Below, piece after piece: positions 1 through 13,212 of a stretch of DNA of 64,000 bases. Under the pieces are notes generated by a model. That model had not been told where the DNA came from. It worked only from the letters and a program-made list of their open reading frames with translations, and did not search any database. Every line of letters begins with the position of its first letter. Within the stretch, counting starts at the first letter, position 1. Source of the stretch: Mercurialis annua (Eukaryota > Streptophyta > Magnoliopsida > Malpighiales > Euphorbiaceae); assembly GCF_937616625.2 (NCBI RefSeq), contig NC_065574.1, forward strand, positions 9,054,501-9,118,500. The letters run 5' to 3'. Made by a program: the position numbers and the translations under genes.

Positions 1-320
1 ATTGATTTAAATCAAGTAAAATTACACGAATAAATAAAACTCTTACTCATGGATAAACTAAATAAAGAACTCCAATCAATTAGATATATTTCAAAAGATA
101 CAAGCATCACTCAATGTTCTGTTAAAATCGTGTATTTATTTATTTCACAATAAATTTATTTGTGAGCCGAGTTTCAAGCCGGTTCCAGTCGGATCTGACT
201 ATTTTAATGCAAGTCCGAGCCCGACATGAACCCAATGCAAACCTCATATCAGCTAGCCAAATGCGGCCCGTCCATTAACTTTGTATAGGTTGAGCTTGAT
301 TTTTACGAATTTATATAAAA
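1..320. other. AT-rich intergenic start of window
   Basis: No coding region, RNA gene or clear repeat border is visible. Around 160-300 there is a short patch of higher GC (words such as gagccgag and cggatctgac) that reads like a fragment of an old repeat, but I cannot assign it to a family. Confidence 0.4.
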
Positions 321-329
321 AAAAATATA

Positions 330-696
330 GGCTTAATCATTAAAAAAAATACCCCATCTTTCTGATATTTTTCGTTTATGGCCCAAACTTTTAAAATATT
401 CAATTTTAACCCACTTTTCATTTTTCAGTTTCAATTATAGCCAATTGCTCATATAAAAGTAAAATAGAGGTTAAATATGTTGTTCATATTACTTCAAATT
501 ATTCTAATTTATTATTTTACCATCAAAAAAATTCAAAGATAAAATAATATGAAGTGTATTGAATTTTTTTCCCACTTAAATTTAAGCAATTGCTATAATT
601 GAAACTGAAAAATAAGAAGTGGGGTAAAATTAAAAATTTTAAAAATTTGGACTATAAAAAAGTCGAAAAATTTGGATATTTTTAGATTATTAGGCT
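330..696. mobile_element. Mutator-like MITE, 367 bp (foldback)
   Basis: The two halves are imperfect reverse complements over about 170 bp each. The left end reads GGCTTAATCATT and the right end, reverse-complemented, AGCCTAATAATC. The arms share TTTTTCAGTTTCAATTATAG. Flanking 9-mers are aaaaatata (321-329) and aaaattata (697-705), matching 8 of 9, as expected for the 9-bp target-site duplication of Mutator-like elements. It carries no coding sequence. The element at 27516-27855 is from the same family (shared GGYTTAATCATT end and a TTTTTCGTTTAT block). Confidence 0.7.
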
Positions 697-797
697 AAAA
701 TTATACAATAATAAAATTCGAAGTTCGTCCATGAAAAATTCAAGCTTATTGCGGACTTGAGGTCTTGAGACAAAAAATTAATAGTCCAAATCCAAAT

Positions 798-1358
798 TGT
801 TAGAATATTGTCTAGAATTTTAATTCCTATTTGTATTAGGATTCTATTGTGGAGTATTAGGGTACAGGATAACTTTGTTGTCATTGGGCAATTAGAAAGA
901 TATAGTCCAATGAGGATTAATATTTCTAATGCCATATAAACTATTTATTCACTATAAATACATTACCTTATTCATTTTTTAGACTACACTAAACCGAACA
1001 CACAATGTAGACATTAATGTAAATAAGGAGAAAAGGGGTGTGTGTGATGTGAATAATATAAGTTGATTCTTATCCTTTTGGGTTACTTCTTGTAGAGAGA
1101 AAACACTTTATGAGTTTTTTCTTCTAAGGACATATTTATTAGAGACATTCTCTATTTGGTGATTCTCCACCAATTTTGTACTCTTTTTTATGATTAGTGG
1201 ATGGCTCAATTCTTTCGCCCGTGGATATACGCTTTAATGTTGAACCACGTAAATCTCTTGTGTTATTTATTATTTTGCTATATTATTGTTTGTTGATCAA
1301 CTCTATAATTAAATATCTATCGAATGGTTTCGATCGCTGCGCATACCAATCCGGTCAC
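798..1358 (+). mobile_element. Ty1/copia-like LTR remnant with primer-binding-site trace
   Basis: The stretch begins TGTTAGAAT, the common start of plant copia LTRs. It contains a TATA-like ctataaata near 951, and then, directly after the presumed end, attggtaccaaag near 1363. That is a decayed form of the initiator-methionine tRNA primer-binding site (TGGTATCAGAG) that follows copia 5' LTRs; a second degraded copy (cggtatcaat) lies near 1386. No gag or pol is readable downstream, so this is an internally deleted or solo-like remnant. The borders are approximate because no matching second LTR was found. Confidence 0.5.
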
Positions 1359-1439
1359 GATAATTGGTACCAAAGATTAAACAATCGGTATCAATATTAC
1401 AATACAAATCAAGAAAGACATGTTTGAGGGGGCTAGACG

Positions 1440-2098
1440 CATACCAGACTCATAATCAATTTTTCACGCAAACGTTTTTCCTCTCTCGTGATTGAAAACA
1501 AATATAAATTTCCAAATTGGCAATAATTTGTTAATTATTTCACAACAACTATTCATATATTATTTTTTCCTAATTAATTTCTGATCTTTTATCCCCTTTT
1601 AACTGATAATCAGTTATAATTTAAATAGTATAATTAGCATTAGGTAGCAATTTGCTAAGTCGTATGTTGACTTTCTCCCACACACGTTTTTCTCTCTTCA
1701 ATCATAAACAACTAATAACTCTCATATATTTTTACTTTTTATTTTATTTTGCCATTCGTTAAACCAATTTTATCATAAATAAAGTAGATATAATTTACAG
1801 TTTTCTAAGAAAAAACCTTTCATCTCTTGGGGTGGTGATGATGCAAATTATGGGTGGATTGAATTTGAATGGTTTGGTGACTTTCCAGCTAAGTTTATTG
1901 CGTAACTTGTGTTTGTTAAAAGAGACAGATAAGATAGATATGACTTGAGCTTTGAATTTGGAATTTGAAAGAAGAAAAGGAAAGCAATGGAAAATTGATT
2001 GTATAATTTTCTTCCCTCAAACAAACACTACATAAGTTGCAGAAAACACTTACGTTGCCTGCACAACTTTTGTAAAATAAGGCACTTTTTAGAGCAAA
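1440..2098. other. Intergenic, no gene seen
   Basis: AT-rich sequence without a coding signal. The segment near 1470-1560 (cacgcaaacgtttttcctctctcg) has a diverged second copy near 1675-1750 (cacacacgtttttctctcttc), suggesting a local duplication. Nothing else is recognised. Confidence 0.35.
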
Positions 2099-2477
2099 TT
2101 ACTCTAAAACTCTTTACGTTTGTCATATTCACACTTTGCTACTTTTTATTTGAAAATCAAACGATTTATTATCTCAGTTTTAATTCCGCCAACAAGAGAT
2201 TTCTGTTAATTTCGTTAATAATTTGATATTTATCTTTAAACGATTTGTTACCTCACTTTTAAATATGTTAACAATTTGGTATCTCATGTTCAATTGTGTT
2301 TATTATTTGGTTTTCAAACGATTTGATACCTCACGTTTTATTCTGTTAACGATTTGATATCCATATTTAACAGAATAATGTAAGTATTTGCAAAATCAAA
2401 ATTGAGATATTAAATCGTTTGATTTTGAAATAGAAAGTGACAAACTGTGAATTATAATAAATCTGGAACCTTAGAGT
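2099..2477. mobile_element. Foldback MITE-like element, about 380 bp
   Basis: The left end (from 2099, containing tcaaacgatttattatctca) and the right end (containing tgagatattaaatcgtttga) are reverse complements over about 85 bp, down to the outer ctctaa/ttagag. The middle is a set of short degenerate repeats built on 'aacgatttg-tacctca'. No protein is encoded. I could not read a convincing target-site duplication, so the superfamily is open. Confidence 0.5.
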
Positions 2478-3017
2478 AGAAGGAATTAATATCCAACTAC
2501 AGTACTAATTCAATAATTCCATAGCAAATCAAAGAGATTCAGCCAACCATGATTGGATAATTTTTTGATGGGAAATGAAATTATTTTAAAGAGTGGCCCC
2601 TCTATAGTTTAAATTCATCCTTAGGATTAACCACTATGCTTAATGGTCCATTTGAAGCAAGTTGGCGAGAAAAAGAATGGCGAATGCTTATTTTCACTTC
2701 ATTTTCAGATTTGACGTTAATTACTTCATAATTATTTTTGGTAAATGAATTTGATAATCGATAATTAGTTTGATTCTTTAGAATACTTATGTCTCTTGTT
2801 GACTATCCAAGTCATTTTTCAAGGTCGCCTATGGATATATACCAATTTGTGCACCATTCAACTGCCTAATCAGAAATTTATCATAAAATAGATAAAAAAA
2901 ATTTATCATATTATAATATATATTGGATGTGTATTTTTCTTTCGAATATTTTTTCCATACAACCGTTACGCCACTTCGTTTTTACAACAAGCTAATAAGC
3001 GTTTGTGATAAAAAAAA
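2478..3017. other. Intergenic, no gene seen
   Basis: AT-rich, no coding signal, no clear repeat border. Confidence 0.35.
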
Positions 3018-3019
3018 TA

Positions 3020-3255
3020 CTTCCTCCGTTTCAATAGAGTTGTCCACTTTACTTTTATCACAAACAATTATTGTTCATGAATATTGTAAATTTTTTCCTA
3101 CTTTTTTATCATATTTTTATTTAAAATGGGATTCACTTGCAATTTACTTTCAATTTATTCATTAGTGGATTTTAAATAGGGTAATATAGAAAAGTTGAGT
3201 GTAAAAGTTGTTATTTTTTGAAAGTGGACAAAAAACTTCTTAAAGTGAAATAATT
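3020..3255. mobile_element. Stowaway-type MITE, truncated copy
   Basis: Starts cttcctccgtttcaatagag right after a TA dinucleotide (3018-3019). It then carries tgtccacttt and, towards its end, gaaagtggac. Its body matches the complete copy at 35714-35996 in inverted orientation, but the far terminus (expected ...cggagggag-TA) is missing. Tc1/mariner Stowaway MITEs have CTCCCTCCGT ends and TA target duplications. Confidence 0.6.
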
Positions 3256-4482
3256 ATTATTTATTTTATTATTATTTAATGAGTATATAATTAACGTATT
3301 ATTAATTTATTGCACGTGATATATGATGTAATGATTGTATTATAAATTATTCTTTTCTGTTTACGTTATCTCTCTCTAAAAAGTAGATATTTCTTCTCAC
3401 TATATTCACAAAGACAAACCCTAAATGTAAATCAATAACAATTTCAAATAACGAAGTTCTTTTCTTGTCCATTTTAATGCATATTGAAGACTTTGACTTG
3501 ATCAAAGTTTTTCAAATCAATAACAAATATAAAAGTGTAGTTGCGGTGGAACACTTTCATTCACGGACAAAAATACCCTTTACATATTTAATCCAAGTTG
3601 ATATTCCTAATTGTGACATATAAAAATATTTGTGCTTAACAAATAGAAAAATAACATTCCTAATCCATAAAGAAAACATATTAAAAATACTTATCGCAGT
3701 AGTTAACATTATGTATCAAATTCCTAATTCTAAAAGGGATTGTGCAACAACTGTCATTATGTGTTAAATTCCTGATCCTAATATAAAAGAATATGATGAG
3801 TTTCAAATATTAAATAATTATATTATAATCTTTGTGTTACAGCTTTGATATTTTTTATATATATTAGTTATTTACTATAAAAAATAATATAAATTTGCTT
3901 CATTCATATTATCATTTTTTAATAACAACAATATCAAAAATTAAATCTATAGGTTAATTCTAACTTTTTAATATTTCCAATAAAAGAAATTAAAATTTTA
4001 TAAAATAATTAAACAAAAACAAATAAAAGCACACAAGTCTAATAAAATTTAAATAATAATATATTATTAAAAAGATATACAATTATAATATTAAATTCCG
4101 GGCCATATAAATATCGTTAACGTGCGTAGCACGTGACAAAAAAAACTAGTTTATATAAGAGTCCTTTTTTTAGAAGAGTCCTTTATTGGATCAAGTTTAT
4201 TTATAAGTTTTTCGGATCTTATGCCAACTTTTTAAATTTAATCAAAATTTTAAATTAAGGATGATTATTTTGATAATTTAAATATATTTTTTGTTGATTT
4301 TTTATTGACAATTAGTCTATAGAAATGTGAAGTTACAGTGCAAAAGATCAAGTTCCGAAACCATCTAACTAAAATGATTTTGGTAATTAAATTTCTTACT
4401 CTATTACCTTTTATTGGTTGTCGCTCTTATGCCATTTTAACAAAATTTACAATTTGATTCATCTTCTTTTACATTTATTTTT
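3256..4482. other. Intergenic, no gene seen
   Basis: Very AT-rich. No open frame with protein-like composition, no RNA gene and no readable transposon ends. Confidence 0.35.
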
Positions 4483-5614
4483 TTGAATAATTTATTTTTT
4501 TATGATTAAATTTGAATTTGGAAGTTCGTATGCTAAAATTTGTCATATGACTTTCATATTTATAAGATATTTTACTTGATGACTTTTATTTATTTGTGAT
4601 TAAAAGAATGGAACAAAAAATAGATAGATTAAGTTATATAAAAAAAATTACATTAAAACTTTATTTAAAAATTTAAATTTATAAAATAGATAATTAAATA
4701 TTAAATTAAAATTCTCTCATGTTCATCTGAACATAAAAGATCATGTTCATTTAATCTGCATCATTTTTTATAAAATGAGTGATATAGATAAAAAAAAATT
4801 AATTTTAAATTATCAATCTATACTATTCATTTTTAATGAATGATGTATATTAGTGAATATGACCGCTCATGTTTAAACGTGTGGGACTTTCAATTCTCAA
4901 GTTCCATACATTCTCAACAAATCCGTCTATGCACCATCACAACGGAAATTATAGATTTTTGATAAATAAGTTGTAAGACTAATTAATTATGTCAAATATA
5001 AAATGTTATGAGGTCACATTGTCACTCATTTTAGTATCATATGTATTATTTAATTTTTTTTATAATTAAATTTGAATTTGGAAGTTCATATGCTAAAATT
5101 TGTCATATGACTTTCATATTTATAAGATATTTTACTTGATGATTTTTATTTATTTGTGATTAAAAGAATGGAACAAAAATTAGATTGATAAAGTTATATA
5201 AAAAAATTATATTAAAACTTTATTTAATAATTTAAATTTATAAAATAGATAATTAAATATCAAATTAAAATTTTCTCATGTTTATTTGAACATAAGAGAT
5301 CATGTTCATTTAATTTGCATCAATTTTTATAAAATGAGTGATATACATGGATAGAAAAAAATCAATTTTAAAAAAATCAATTTATATTATTTATTTTTTA
5401 ATAAATGATGTATATTAGTGAATATGAGTGTTCATGTTTAAACGCGTGGGACTTCCAATCCTCAAGTTCCATACATTCTCAACAAATCCGTCTATAGCAT
5501 CATCACAACGGAAATTATAGATTTTTGATAAATAAGTTGTAAGACTAATTAATTATTTCAAATATAAAATGTTATGAGGTCACATTGTCACTCATTTTAG
5601 TATCATATGGATTA
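4483..5614. repeat. Two-copy tandem duplication, period 560 bp
   Basis: The block beginning ...attaaatttgaatttggaag at about 4507 recurs at 5067, exactly 560 bp later. Similarity continues through markers such as gaatggaacaaaaa, catcacaacggaaatta and ggtcacattgtcactcattt to about 5614. Copies differ by scattered substitutions and small indels (for example 'gaacataaaag' against 'gaacataagag'), so the duplication is not recent. Copy 1 is about 4483-5044 and copy 2 about 5043-5614. No coding content. Confidence 0.85.
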
Positions 5615-7088
5615 TGAATATCACTCACATATCCTAACTTCTTGTTGGAAGTATGAGTTGTTCATATTTAAGATGTTCAACAACTTTAGTTTCTTTGATT
5701 TTATTGTTTAAACAATTTTTCAATAGGCCCTACTAGAGATTAATATAGAGATAATCACTCACCATTTGGGAACTTTTTTGCTAGCCATGTGACATCTACC
5801 ATAAAATTGAAGCCATTATTGCCCATAATCCTAAAGTTTTGAAATTTTAAAATTTCCAAAACAACATATTATACTCTCCAATAATTTTTAAAAAAACATG
5901 GGTATTTTTTTCATATAATTACTCAACTTCCAAAAAAGTATGGAATATTATTTTTAAGTGATCAATATTTTTCATATATTTTACAAGACAGAAGTGTTGG
6001 CAATTTGCCATAAAAATGTTTAAAAATTTAGTGGCCCCTTTTTTTGTTTGAAATTTCAGGTTGTCATCAATCTACTATTTTAAAGCTTTAAATTCAAACC
6101 TTGCAGAAAAAAAAGACCAACTTCTGAACGTAAGGGAGTATATTTTTTTGATAATGTTTGAAATTTATAAGTTTAACATATTTAATTAATTTATATTACA
6201 AAATAATATTTTTAATTCATGGGAAAATAAAACTTCACTCTACATTAACCTCAACCCATATGCCTAAGAAAAGAAAAACATATTTTATGTTTACTTTTCT
6301 ATAGGATTTTATCAATTTTATATATAAAAATACAAATAGAGGAGGATCAAGCAAATTTACACATAGTTATTTTTAATTATTATCAATATATCATCTAATA
6401 TAAACTTACATGGTTATTAATTAATTACTTATAAATTAAATTAATTTAAATAATTAAAAAAAACAATTTGAAATTAAAACTAATCTGCATTTTATATTAT
6501 GACTTATTTTAATTCAATTTGATTTTTTTAAAATTAATTAATAAAATTAATTACATATATAATTATAAATAACTATTATTATAAATTATATTTTTTTGAA
6601 TAAAACATAATCTTAATTGATAAAATTATTATTCTATATTTACAATTTATTGTTTAAATTATTTATTTTTCCTCTTTCCAAATTTATATACCACTTTCAA
6701 TATAAACTATAAATTATTAATTAAAATATTTATGCTATTAAATTACCTAAGATAAATTAATATTTTAATATTTTATATTAATAAATAAATAGTATAAATT
6801 CATTAAATATGACTACTCAATTTGAAAAAACAAATTGAAAGAATCAATCACTAATAAATATGTATAGAAAAAGATAAAAGTAACACCCTAATATGTATTT
6901 ATCCAAAAAAAAACACCCGAATATGAACATCTTCATTATCAAGAATTCAGATATGAGTTGTCTATACCTACTTAGATGCTACTTTTCATGTTTGATTCAA
7001 ATCTGCCGAATCAGACTTTTTTTTTACTTATAAATTAGTCAACTTTGTCTTTTATCATTGCGAAGAGTATATTATCACTTGTAAATGA
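5615..7088. other. Intergenic, no gene seen
   Basis: AT-rich, close to 80% A+T in places, with homopolymer runs. No gene or repeat border recognised. Confidence 0.35.
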
Positions 7089-7090
7089 TA

Positions 7091-7361
7091 CTCCTATTCT
7101 AATAGAGTTATCCACTTTAATAAAAAAATTTATTTTAAATTTTTTATCCATTTTTAAAAAATAACAATTTTAAAAACTAATTTTCTTATTATATCCCTAT
7201 TTAAATTCTACTAATAAAATAAATTAAAAATAGACCCTACATTAAATAAGAGTATAACAAAAAAAGTAGAGAAAAATTTATAAATTTCATAACAATAATT
7301 ATTTTTTTTTAAACTGTGTGATAAAAATAAAATAGACAACTCTATTAGGACGGAGAAAGAG
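7091..7361. mobile_element. Stowaway-type MITE, degenerate full-length copy
   Basis: Runs from ctcctattctaatagagtt to ctctattaggacggagaaag, flanked by TA on both sides (7089-7090 and 7362-7363). Internal words such as aaactgtgtgataaa are shared with the well-preserved copy at 35714-35996. The terminal inverted repeats have several substitutions, so it is an old insertion. Non-coding. Confidence 0.65.
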
Positions 7362-7732
7362 TATAGTTTTTTAAAGCAAATATGTAGCTGAAAGTTTGAA
7401 ATTCATCTATTATGATGCGAGAAAATTAGCCCACATACGGGTTTTGGCCTTTTTAATTAGAAAAGTACGGCCCCAAAAATCATTCTTGAGATTTACGGTT
7501 GCCTTTTTTTTATTTGATTTTAATGATTTTGGTTAGCAATTATAGACTTTTCAAATTAGAAAAAAACCTTTAACTGAAATGGTAACCTCCTCCTTCCAAA
7601 TTCAGATTGCATGTTCCCATTTCAAATAGATTATTCAAAAATTTCGCCGGAAATATCTCCACAAATAACTCCACAATCCCACTTTTCAAATCTTTCCCAT
7701 TTGTTTGATTTTAGGTTGACACAAAATCTGAA

Positions 7733-8900
7733 ATGCCAAAAACTAGGTCGTCTTCAACAAATATTTCTGATATGAAATTATCCCCAACAAAGACACCCGC
7801 AATGGGAAAATCGAAGAGGGTATCTAGCAAACGGAAGGTTAATTTTAGTGATGCTCCAACTTCGAGTAAGAACCGAGTTCTTATTAATCAAGAATAAAGT
7901 TATAGTGATTTTGAGGCAATCACAGTCACTGATAAGCAAAAGAAGAAAAAAAAAATATTCCTCCTCCTCATATTACTGTTAAGAATTTTTTTAAAATTCT
8001 TTATTTTTTTACCTTTAATGGATTTTTGTTAATTGTTTCATGTGATTCAATAATGTATTTAGGTTTGTATAACTAAATGTTGTCTATTTGGTTATTTTGT
8101 TTAGCTGTGTTAAAATTATGCATTTGTTATGTTAGTTTTCAATTTTTTTAATGCATGCTAGATGTTTATAATCTGTTTTAGGGTTAATATGTAGTTGTCT
8201 GATGGTTAACTATAGGTGAATCGAGAGTAGAATATTTATGTGTTAAACCCTTTTTATGAACTCTGTAGTTGTGTGTTCTCGTTGCTAATTTTGTAATATG
8301 TAGGATTGGTTATGTGTTTGTTATGTTAGTTTTAATTTTTTTATGTATTTTATTGCTTGTTACATGTGTAAGAGTTAATATGTAGTTGTCTGATGATTAA
8401 TTATAGCTGAACTAAGAGTCGAATGTTTTTATGTGTTAGTTTCTTTTTGTAAACTTTTATATTGTGTATTCATGTTGTTAATTGTTAACTGATGGTTATT
8501 TAATGTTTAATTGGTTGTTATTTATCTGAATTAACTTTATGTGGTAACTAATAGTTAACTAATTTGTTTTTTAAACAGAAAAATAAACTTGTAAGTTTTT
8601 TGATCTATCAACCGAACAGAATAGGTAAGTTTTTTAACACATAATTTTATTTTATTTTTTAATGTATTATTACTTATAATTCTGCATTTTTATTTAGTGA
8701 TTGCGGAGCGTTTTGTATTGGCTTTTGTTGAGCATTTGATCCAGAATCTTCTGATTCCAACAGCCTTGCCCATTGAGAGTCATCGTGAATGTATTTCTTT
8801 CATGTTTTATCAATATGGTAAAATGAAGCAAACGAGCAACATTGATAGCGATGAGGAGGTGGAACCGAAACCAAAGTTGAGGGGGAGGCAGAAGAATTAG
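7733..8900 (+). pseudogene. Ulp1 (C48) protease-like gene remnant, probably transposon-borne
   Basis: From the ATG at 7733 a frame reads MPKTRSSS and continues lysine- and serine-rich (KSKRVSSKRKVNFSD) to a stop near 7897. After about 700 bp of non-coding, internally repeated DNA, an acceptor-like tttag at 8692-8696 is followed by a frame reading DCGAFCIGF. One frame away comes LAFVEHLIQN. Together they resemble the 'DCG-F' catalytic-cysteine segment of Ulp1-family proteases, broken by a frameshift. The tail is acidic then basic (SDEEVEPKPKLRGRQK) and ends at 8900. Such Ulp1 domains are common in plant Mutator-like elements. I infer a dead, internally deleted transposon gene; the link between the two parts is a guess. 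Confidence 0.35.
8125..8500. repeat. Diverged tandem duplication, period about 190 bp
   Basis: The words ttgttatgttagtttt (about 8125 and 8318) and gttaatatgtagttgtctga (about 8182 and 8372) recur about 190 bp apart with matching surroundings. This shows an old local duplication inside the Ulp1-like remnant. Confidence 0.6.
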
Positions 8901-11900
8901 ATGTCTTTATAGTTTTGGAAGTTTTAGGTTTTGATTTTAGTTATAATTTGAAAACAGTTAGTATTTTGTAACTGATTTGTAGGTAAGTTTGTTTTGCCTT
9001 TATTTTATTATTATCAAACGTATATTATATTTTATTTACTATTTAGTCATATTACCCATGTTATAATTTTATTTGATTATAATATATTACTATTATTATT
9101 ATTATTATTTTGACAATAGTATACTATTAATGAACTAATAATTAACTATTAGTTAATTTACAATTAACCAAATGAAAAGTAGTGTACTATTAGTTAACTA
9201 GCAGTAGTATACTATTAGTTAAATTATAAGTACTATACTATTATCTTTTTAAAGGATAAGTAATATACTATTAGTTAAATTATAAGTAATATGCTATTTT
9301 TTTTAAATGAAAAGTAGTATAATATTAGTTAACTAACAGTTAGCCAAATGTCCACATAAAGATAGCTTTCAATTACTAAATTTATAAATAACATGTGAAT
9401 GGAATACGTATTTTAATACAAATAATAATCTCAATCTAACAGTATATAATTCAAATACAACCATTAAAAAAAAATAATTATCTTCATTTGAAGATTATGG
9501 CATAATTATCCCTAATTTCTTCTTCTGCTTTACTTAAGTATAAGAAGCTATGTTTCTATTTCTGTAGCTCCATTCTTGAACTCAAATTCTCAAATACTCT
9601 AAAAATGTTGCAATAGGTAACTTGCTGATTTGATTGCTGCATTAACAGACTTAGCAATATTTGATATCACACTGGAGTACCTGATTCAACACAAGTGATT
9701 AGTACAATTAAAACACTGAGTCAGTTATATATATATTTGTTAAAAATCACATTAGTTAACCTTTCGTTAACTTCAATTATTTATAAAACAAATTTAAAAA
9801 CTTTTTTTTTGGAATAAAAATTTACAGAAGCATGTTTTAATCTATTTTATAATGCATAAAAAAAAACCATAAAATTTCTTTAACAATTTTTTTTATTGTT
9901 ATGATACAAGCATGTAATTAACCAATTACGAAATAAAATTTCAGCTATTTATTGTTTTTTTTTCTTTTGAATCACAACTATTTAAAATCATTCGTCCTTT
10001 CAAATCATTGGCTCACATATAATTCACCAATTATAACACATAATATCAATCAACTGTTCATAATTAGCTTCTTTTTATTTTCAGAAAATACTAACCTTTT
10101 AGAATTGATGAGTTGTTGGTTGTCTTCCTTGCTGAATTTTTTTTGTTTCTTAATAAGTGTCTGATTTGCTTTTTTCAAATGAGTATATGTTTGTAAAGAT
10201 TTTAGTTACCGCTATATATGGGAGGTTTGTTTAATATTTGCCGTTATTTCTATTAATGAATCTTGAAGATTCTTGAAAAGATTTTCTCAATATGTTAGTT
10301 TGCCCATTTGTAGGAGATATTAAATACCATAACAATTGGTTTCCTATTTTCATGCAAACCGTATTTCCTATATTAAAATTGATATTTATGCAATCTGAAA
10401 TTTGGTAACTGCATTATTCAACTTTAATTTTTGCTCTAGTAAAATTTACAATATTTTTATACATTTAAGGTATTTGTCAATTTTTCTTTTGTCTTTTTAA
10501 AAAATTGTTCTCTCTCTTCTCTCTAAAAAAACTCATCTTTTCTTCATTGTTTTAAGGGTGGTTCTCTCCGCCCACTTTAATAACTATTCTAGATCTACTA
10601 TTCCCCTCAATAAATTCTTGTTTAAATTTTAGTTTTGATATGGATCTTTGTTTGTTTTATTGAATAAATATTAAGGTCTTGTATGTCCATCCTTTGTTTA
10701 TATTTCTTAGATCTCTAAGAATAAAGTGTTTGTTGGAGTTTCAGATCAAAATATTTGCAGATCTAAGAAATAGTGAGGATATGAAACTATCTTTCTAGGA
10801 TCTAAATGAAGATGGAGATCGAAATAGTAGGCTTCAACAGATTCAAGCGTTTCGTCGAGCAAATCGGAAAAGAAACTATCTAACCACCCGCTCAACATAA
10901 TCGTCGTGTTTAAGTGCCGGGATCATATGTTTAGATTGTTTTTCTTTTCTCGATTTTTTATAACTTGTATTTGAATTGTTGCTTATTATTTAATATCTCA
11001 TATTTTAGAAAGATTATATGGATAACTTTTGTTATATGACTTTCACTTGATGTAATTTTTAATCTTCATAATTGATTTTAGCTTGGAAAAAAAATATATA
11101 TAATTTTTTTAACTTATGAAAATATTTAGTTAGATATGCAGCTAATTTTTTGCAGTAGTTATTTTTTTTATTTTTGCTACGATAGTTTAATTATTGTGTC
11201 GATTTTATAAAATTTTATTTGTATTTCTCATGAAAAGTAAAAAAAGTTTCAAAATATTATAAAAGTTAATTAAGTATGCAAGTTTGCTTTTAAGCTTGTT
11301 AAAAAAGTTTCAAAATATTATAAAATTTATATTGTAATACTTGTGAGTACTTTTGATATTGGCTTAAGGAATATTTTCCGATTTATAAAAAATTGCAAAT
11401 GAATGTTTAGCAATTAATTAAAAAAGCAATTTATAATACAAAATGCAATGTTTGTGATGAAGTGTTGATAAGTCAGTGATTAAGCCATCTAATAGAAGTA
11501 GACGTGGGTTGATAGAAAATGATGTTACTCATATTATGTCATTTTTTTTGTCTGGAAGATTTAATTAATGCATAAGAAGACAAGTAATTGATTTGGATTT
11601 GAACTTTTAAATTTTTAGTATTTTGTTTTGATGTTATTGTGTAAATGTTGTTGAAATGTTTGTGTCGCTTGTTTGGTTGGATTTTTCTTTTTAGACTGAA
11701 ACGTTTTCATTTCCAATTTGTTGACATTAACATTTGTTTATCTTTTGAGCCACATAAAACTTAGGAAGGAATGTTTGATGCAATGAGGTCATATCTTTAT
11801 ACAAAAACTGTCCAATTTATTTAAAATAATATCAAAAAAAAAAGTTAATTTTATTTAGATCAACACTTTCAAATTGAAACTAATTGCAAACTATAAGTAA

Positions 11901-13200
11901 CCATCCAACATGTGATTTGATTTCATACAATTTCGCAAAGATTGGAGATTTTTTTATCGATTTTATAGAATTGACTTTTTTAATATTTCTTACCAATTTG
12001 AGAGGGTGAGTTAATCTTTTATTTGAAAATTAATGTATATAAGATACATGACCATATGAATTTTTAAAAATATAAAATCATCAAACAAATTCTCAAATTC
12101 ACATAGAAAAGGATAATGATGAATGCACGCATAATTGTTCTTTTAGAAAAGAAAAAAAATGCATCGAATGCCTTTGTAGGCTTAACCCTGACAAGATTAA
12201 AGGGCTAAAAATTGTAAGTCCAGATCTGTATTAGCTGGAGTTAGATGTGTTCTTGACATGGGCACAAGGCCCAAAAGCTGATAACCAGCCCGTTTTTCTA
12301 AGCCCCAGCCCGTTAGCAAATTTGCATGTTTTTTTGGCAGAAAATACAAATAAATCCCTCAATTTAGACCTTGATTTTTAGCTCGAATTTGAATGATATA
12401 AACAAGTTCGAGTTTGAAACATTCGAGTTGGAATGAGCTTATATTCTCAAGTTCGAGTTCGAGCTTCAACGACATCCGAACTACTCAATTCGAGCTCAAG
12501 TTCAGTAAAGAAACAATCATTATAATAATGTATTTAATTTTATTTTATACTATAAAGTTTGAAATCCAAACAATAATTTGATATACACATAACTTTATAG
12601 GAATAAATAGTGAGTCATTCGATATAAAGCTCAAGTCCAACTCAAATTTTTCGAGTCAATTTCAATTTTTTTAGTCAATCATGAGTTACTCAACTAATCT
12701 ATAATTTATAACAGAATAACTAAATTATACTTATTTTTAAAAATTTATCGTTAATATAAATTTATGAAAAAGCCAAGATATTAAAGTTTACAAAAAATAG
12801 TTACAGCATCCTTACATTGTTTATATTTTTTTATTAATTTAATATTCCAATTGATAATTTAAACATTATAAAAAATTAATCAACTTGTGTTCCCGTATTG
12901 TATCATTGATTAAATTATTTATGTATTTTTAAAAGAAACATATCATTATAAAAAAAATTCACATTGTTGTTTCTATATATAAAAAAAAGAGCAGGACTTA
13001 AGGACCAAAGTAACAAACAATGAAAGTAAAGGGACTTAAGGACGCGGTATGCCAACTTTGATTGTATACACTCAGATCTATCTAGACATCATAACCACAA
13101 TCAATCCCATTGCCCAGTCTATATCATCAAATAAAAGTCAAACAAAGACCTCCAATAAGATGCTACCTAACATAATGGTGGACCCCATGAAAACACCAAC
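8901..13200. other. Long gene-free intergenic stretch
   Basis: No gene is supported. Visible items: a short ATT microsatellite near 9088-9112; scattered 'agtatactattagtta' repeats at 9110-9330; and a patch at about 12330-12700 rich in TTCGAG/CTCGA words that resembles old foldback MITE sequence. The occasional open frames are short, AT-driven and protein-unlike. Confidence 0.4.
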
Positions 13201-13212
13201 GCCACTCCGTTC

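Noticed and set aside
1197..1427. 76-codon open frame in the copia-like LTR
   Set aside because: Falls across the LTR end and primer-binding-site trace; no similarity to any protein I recognise.
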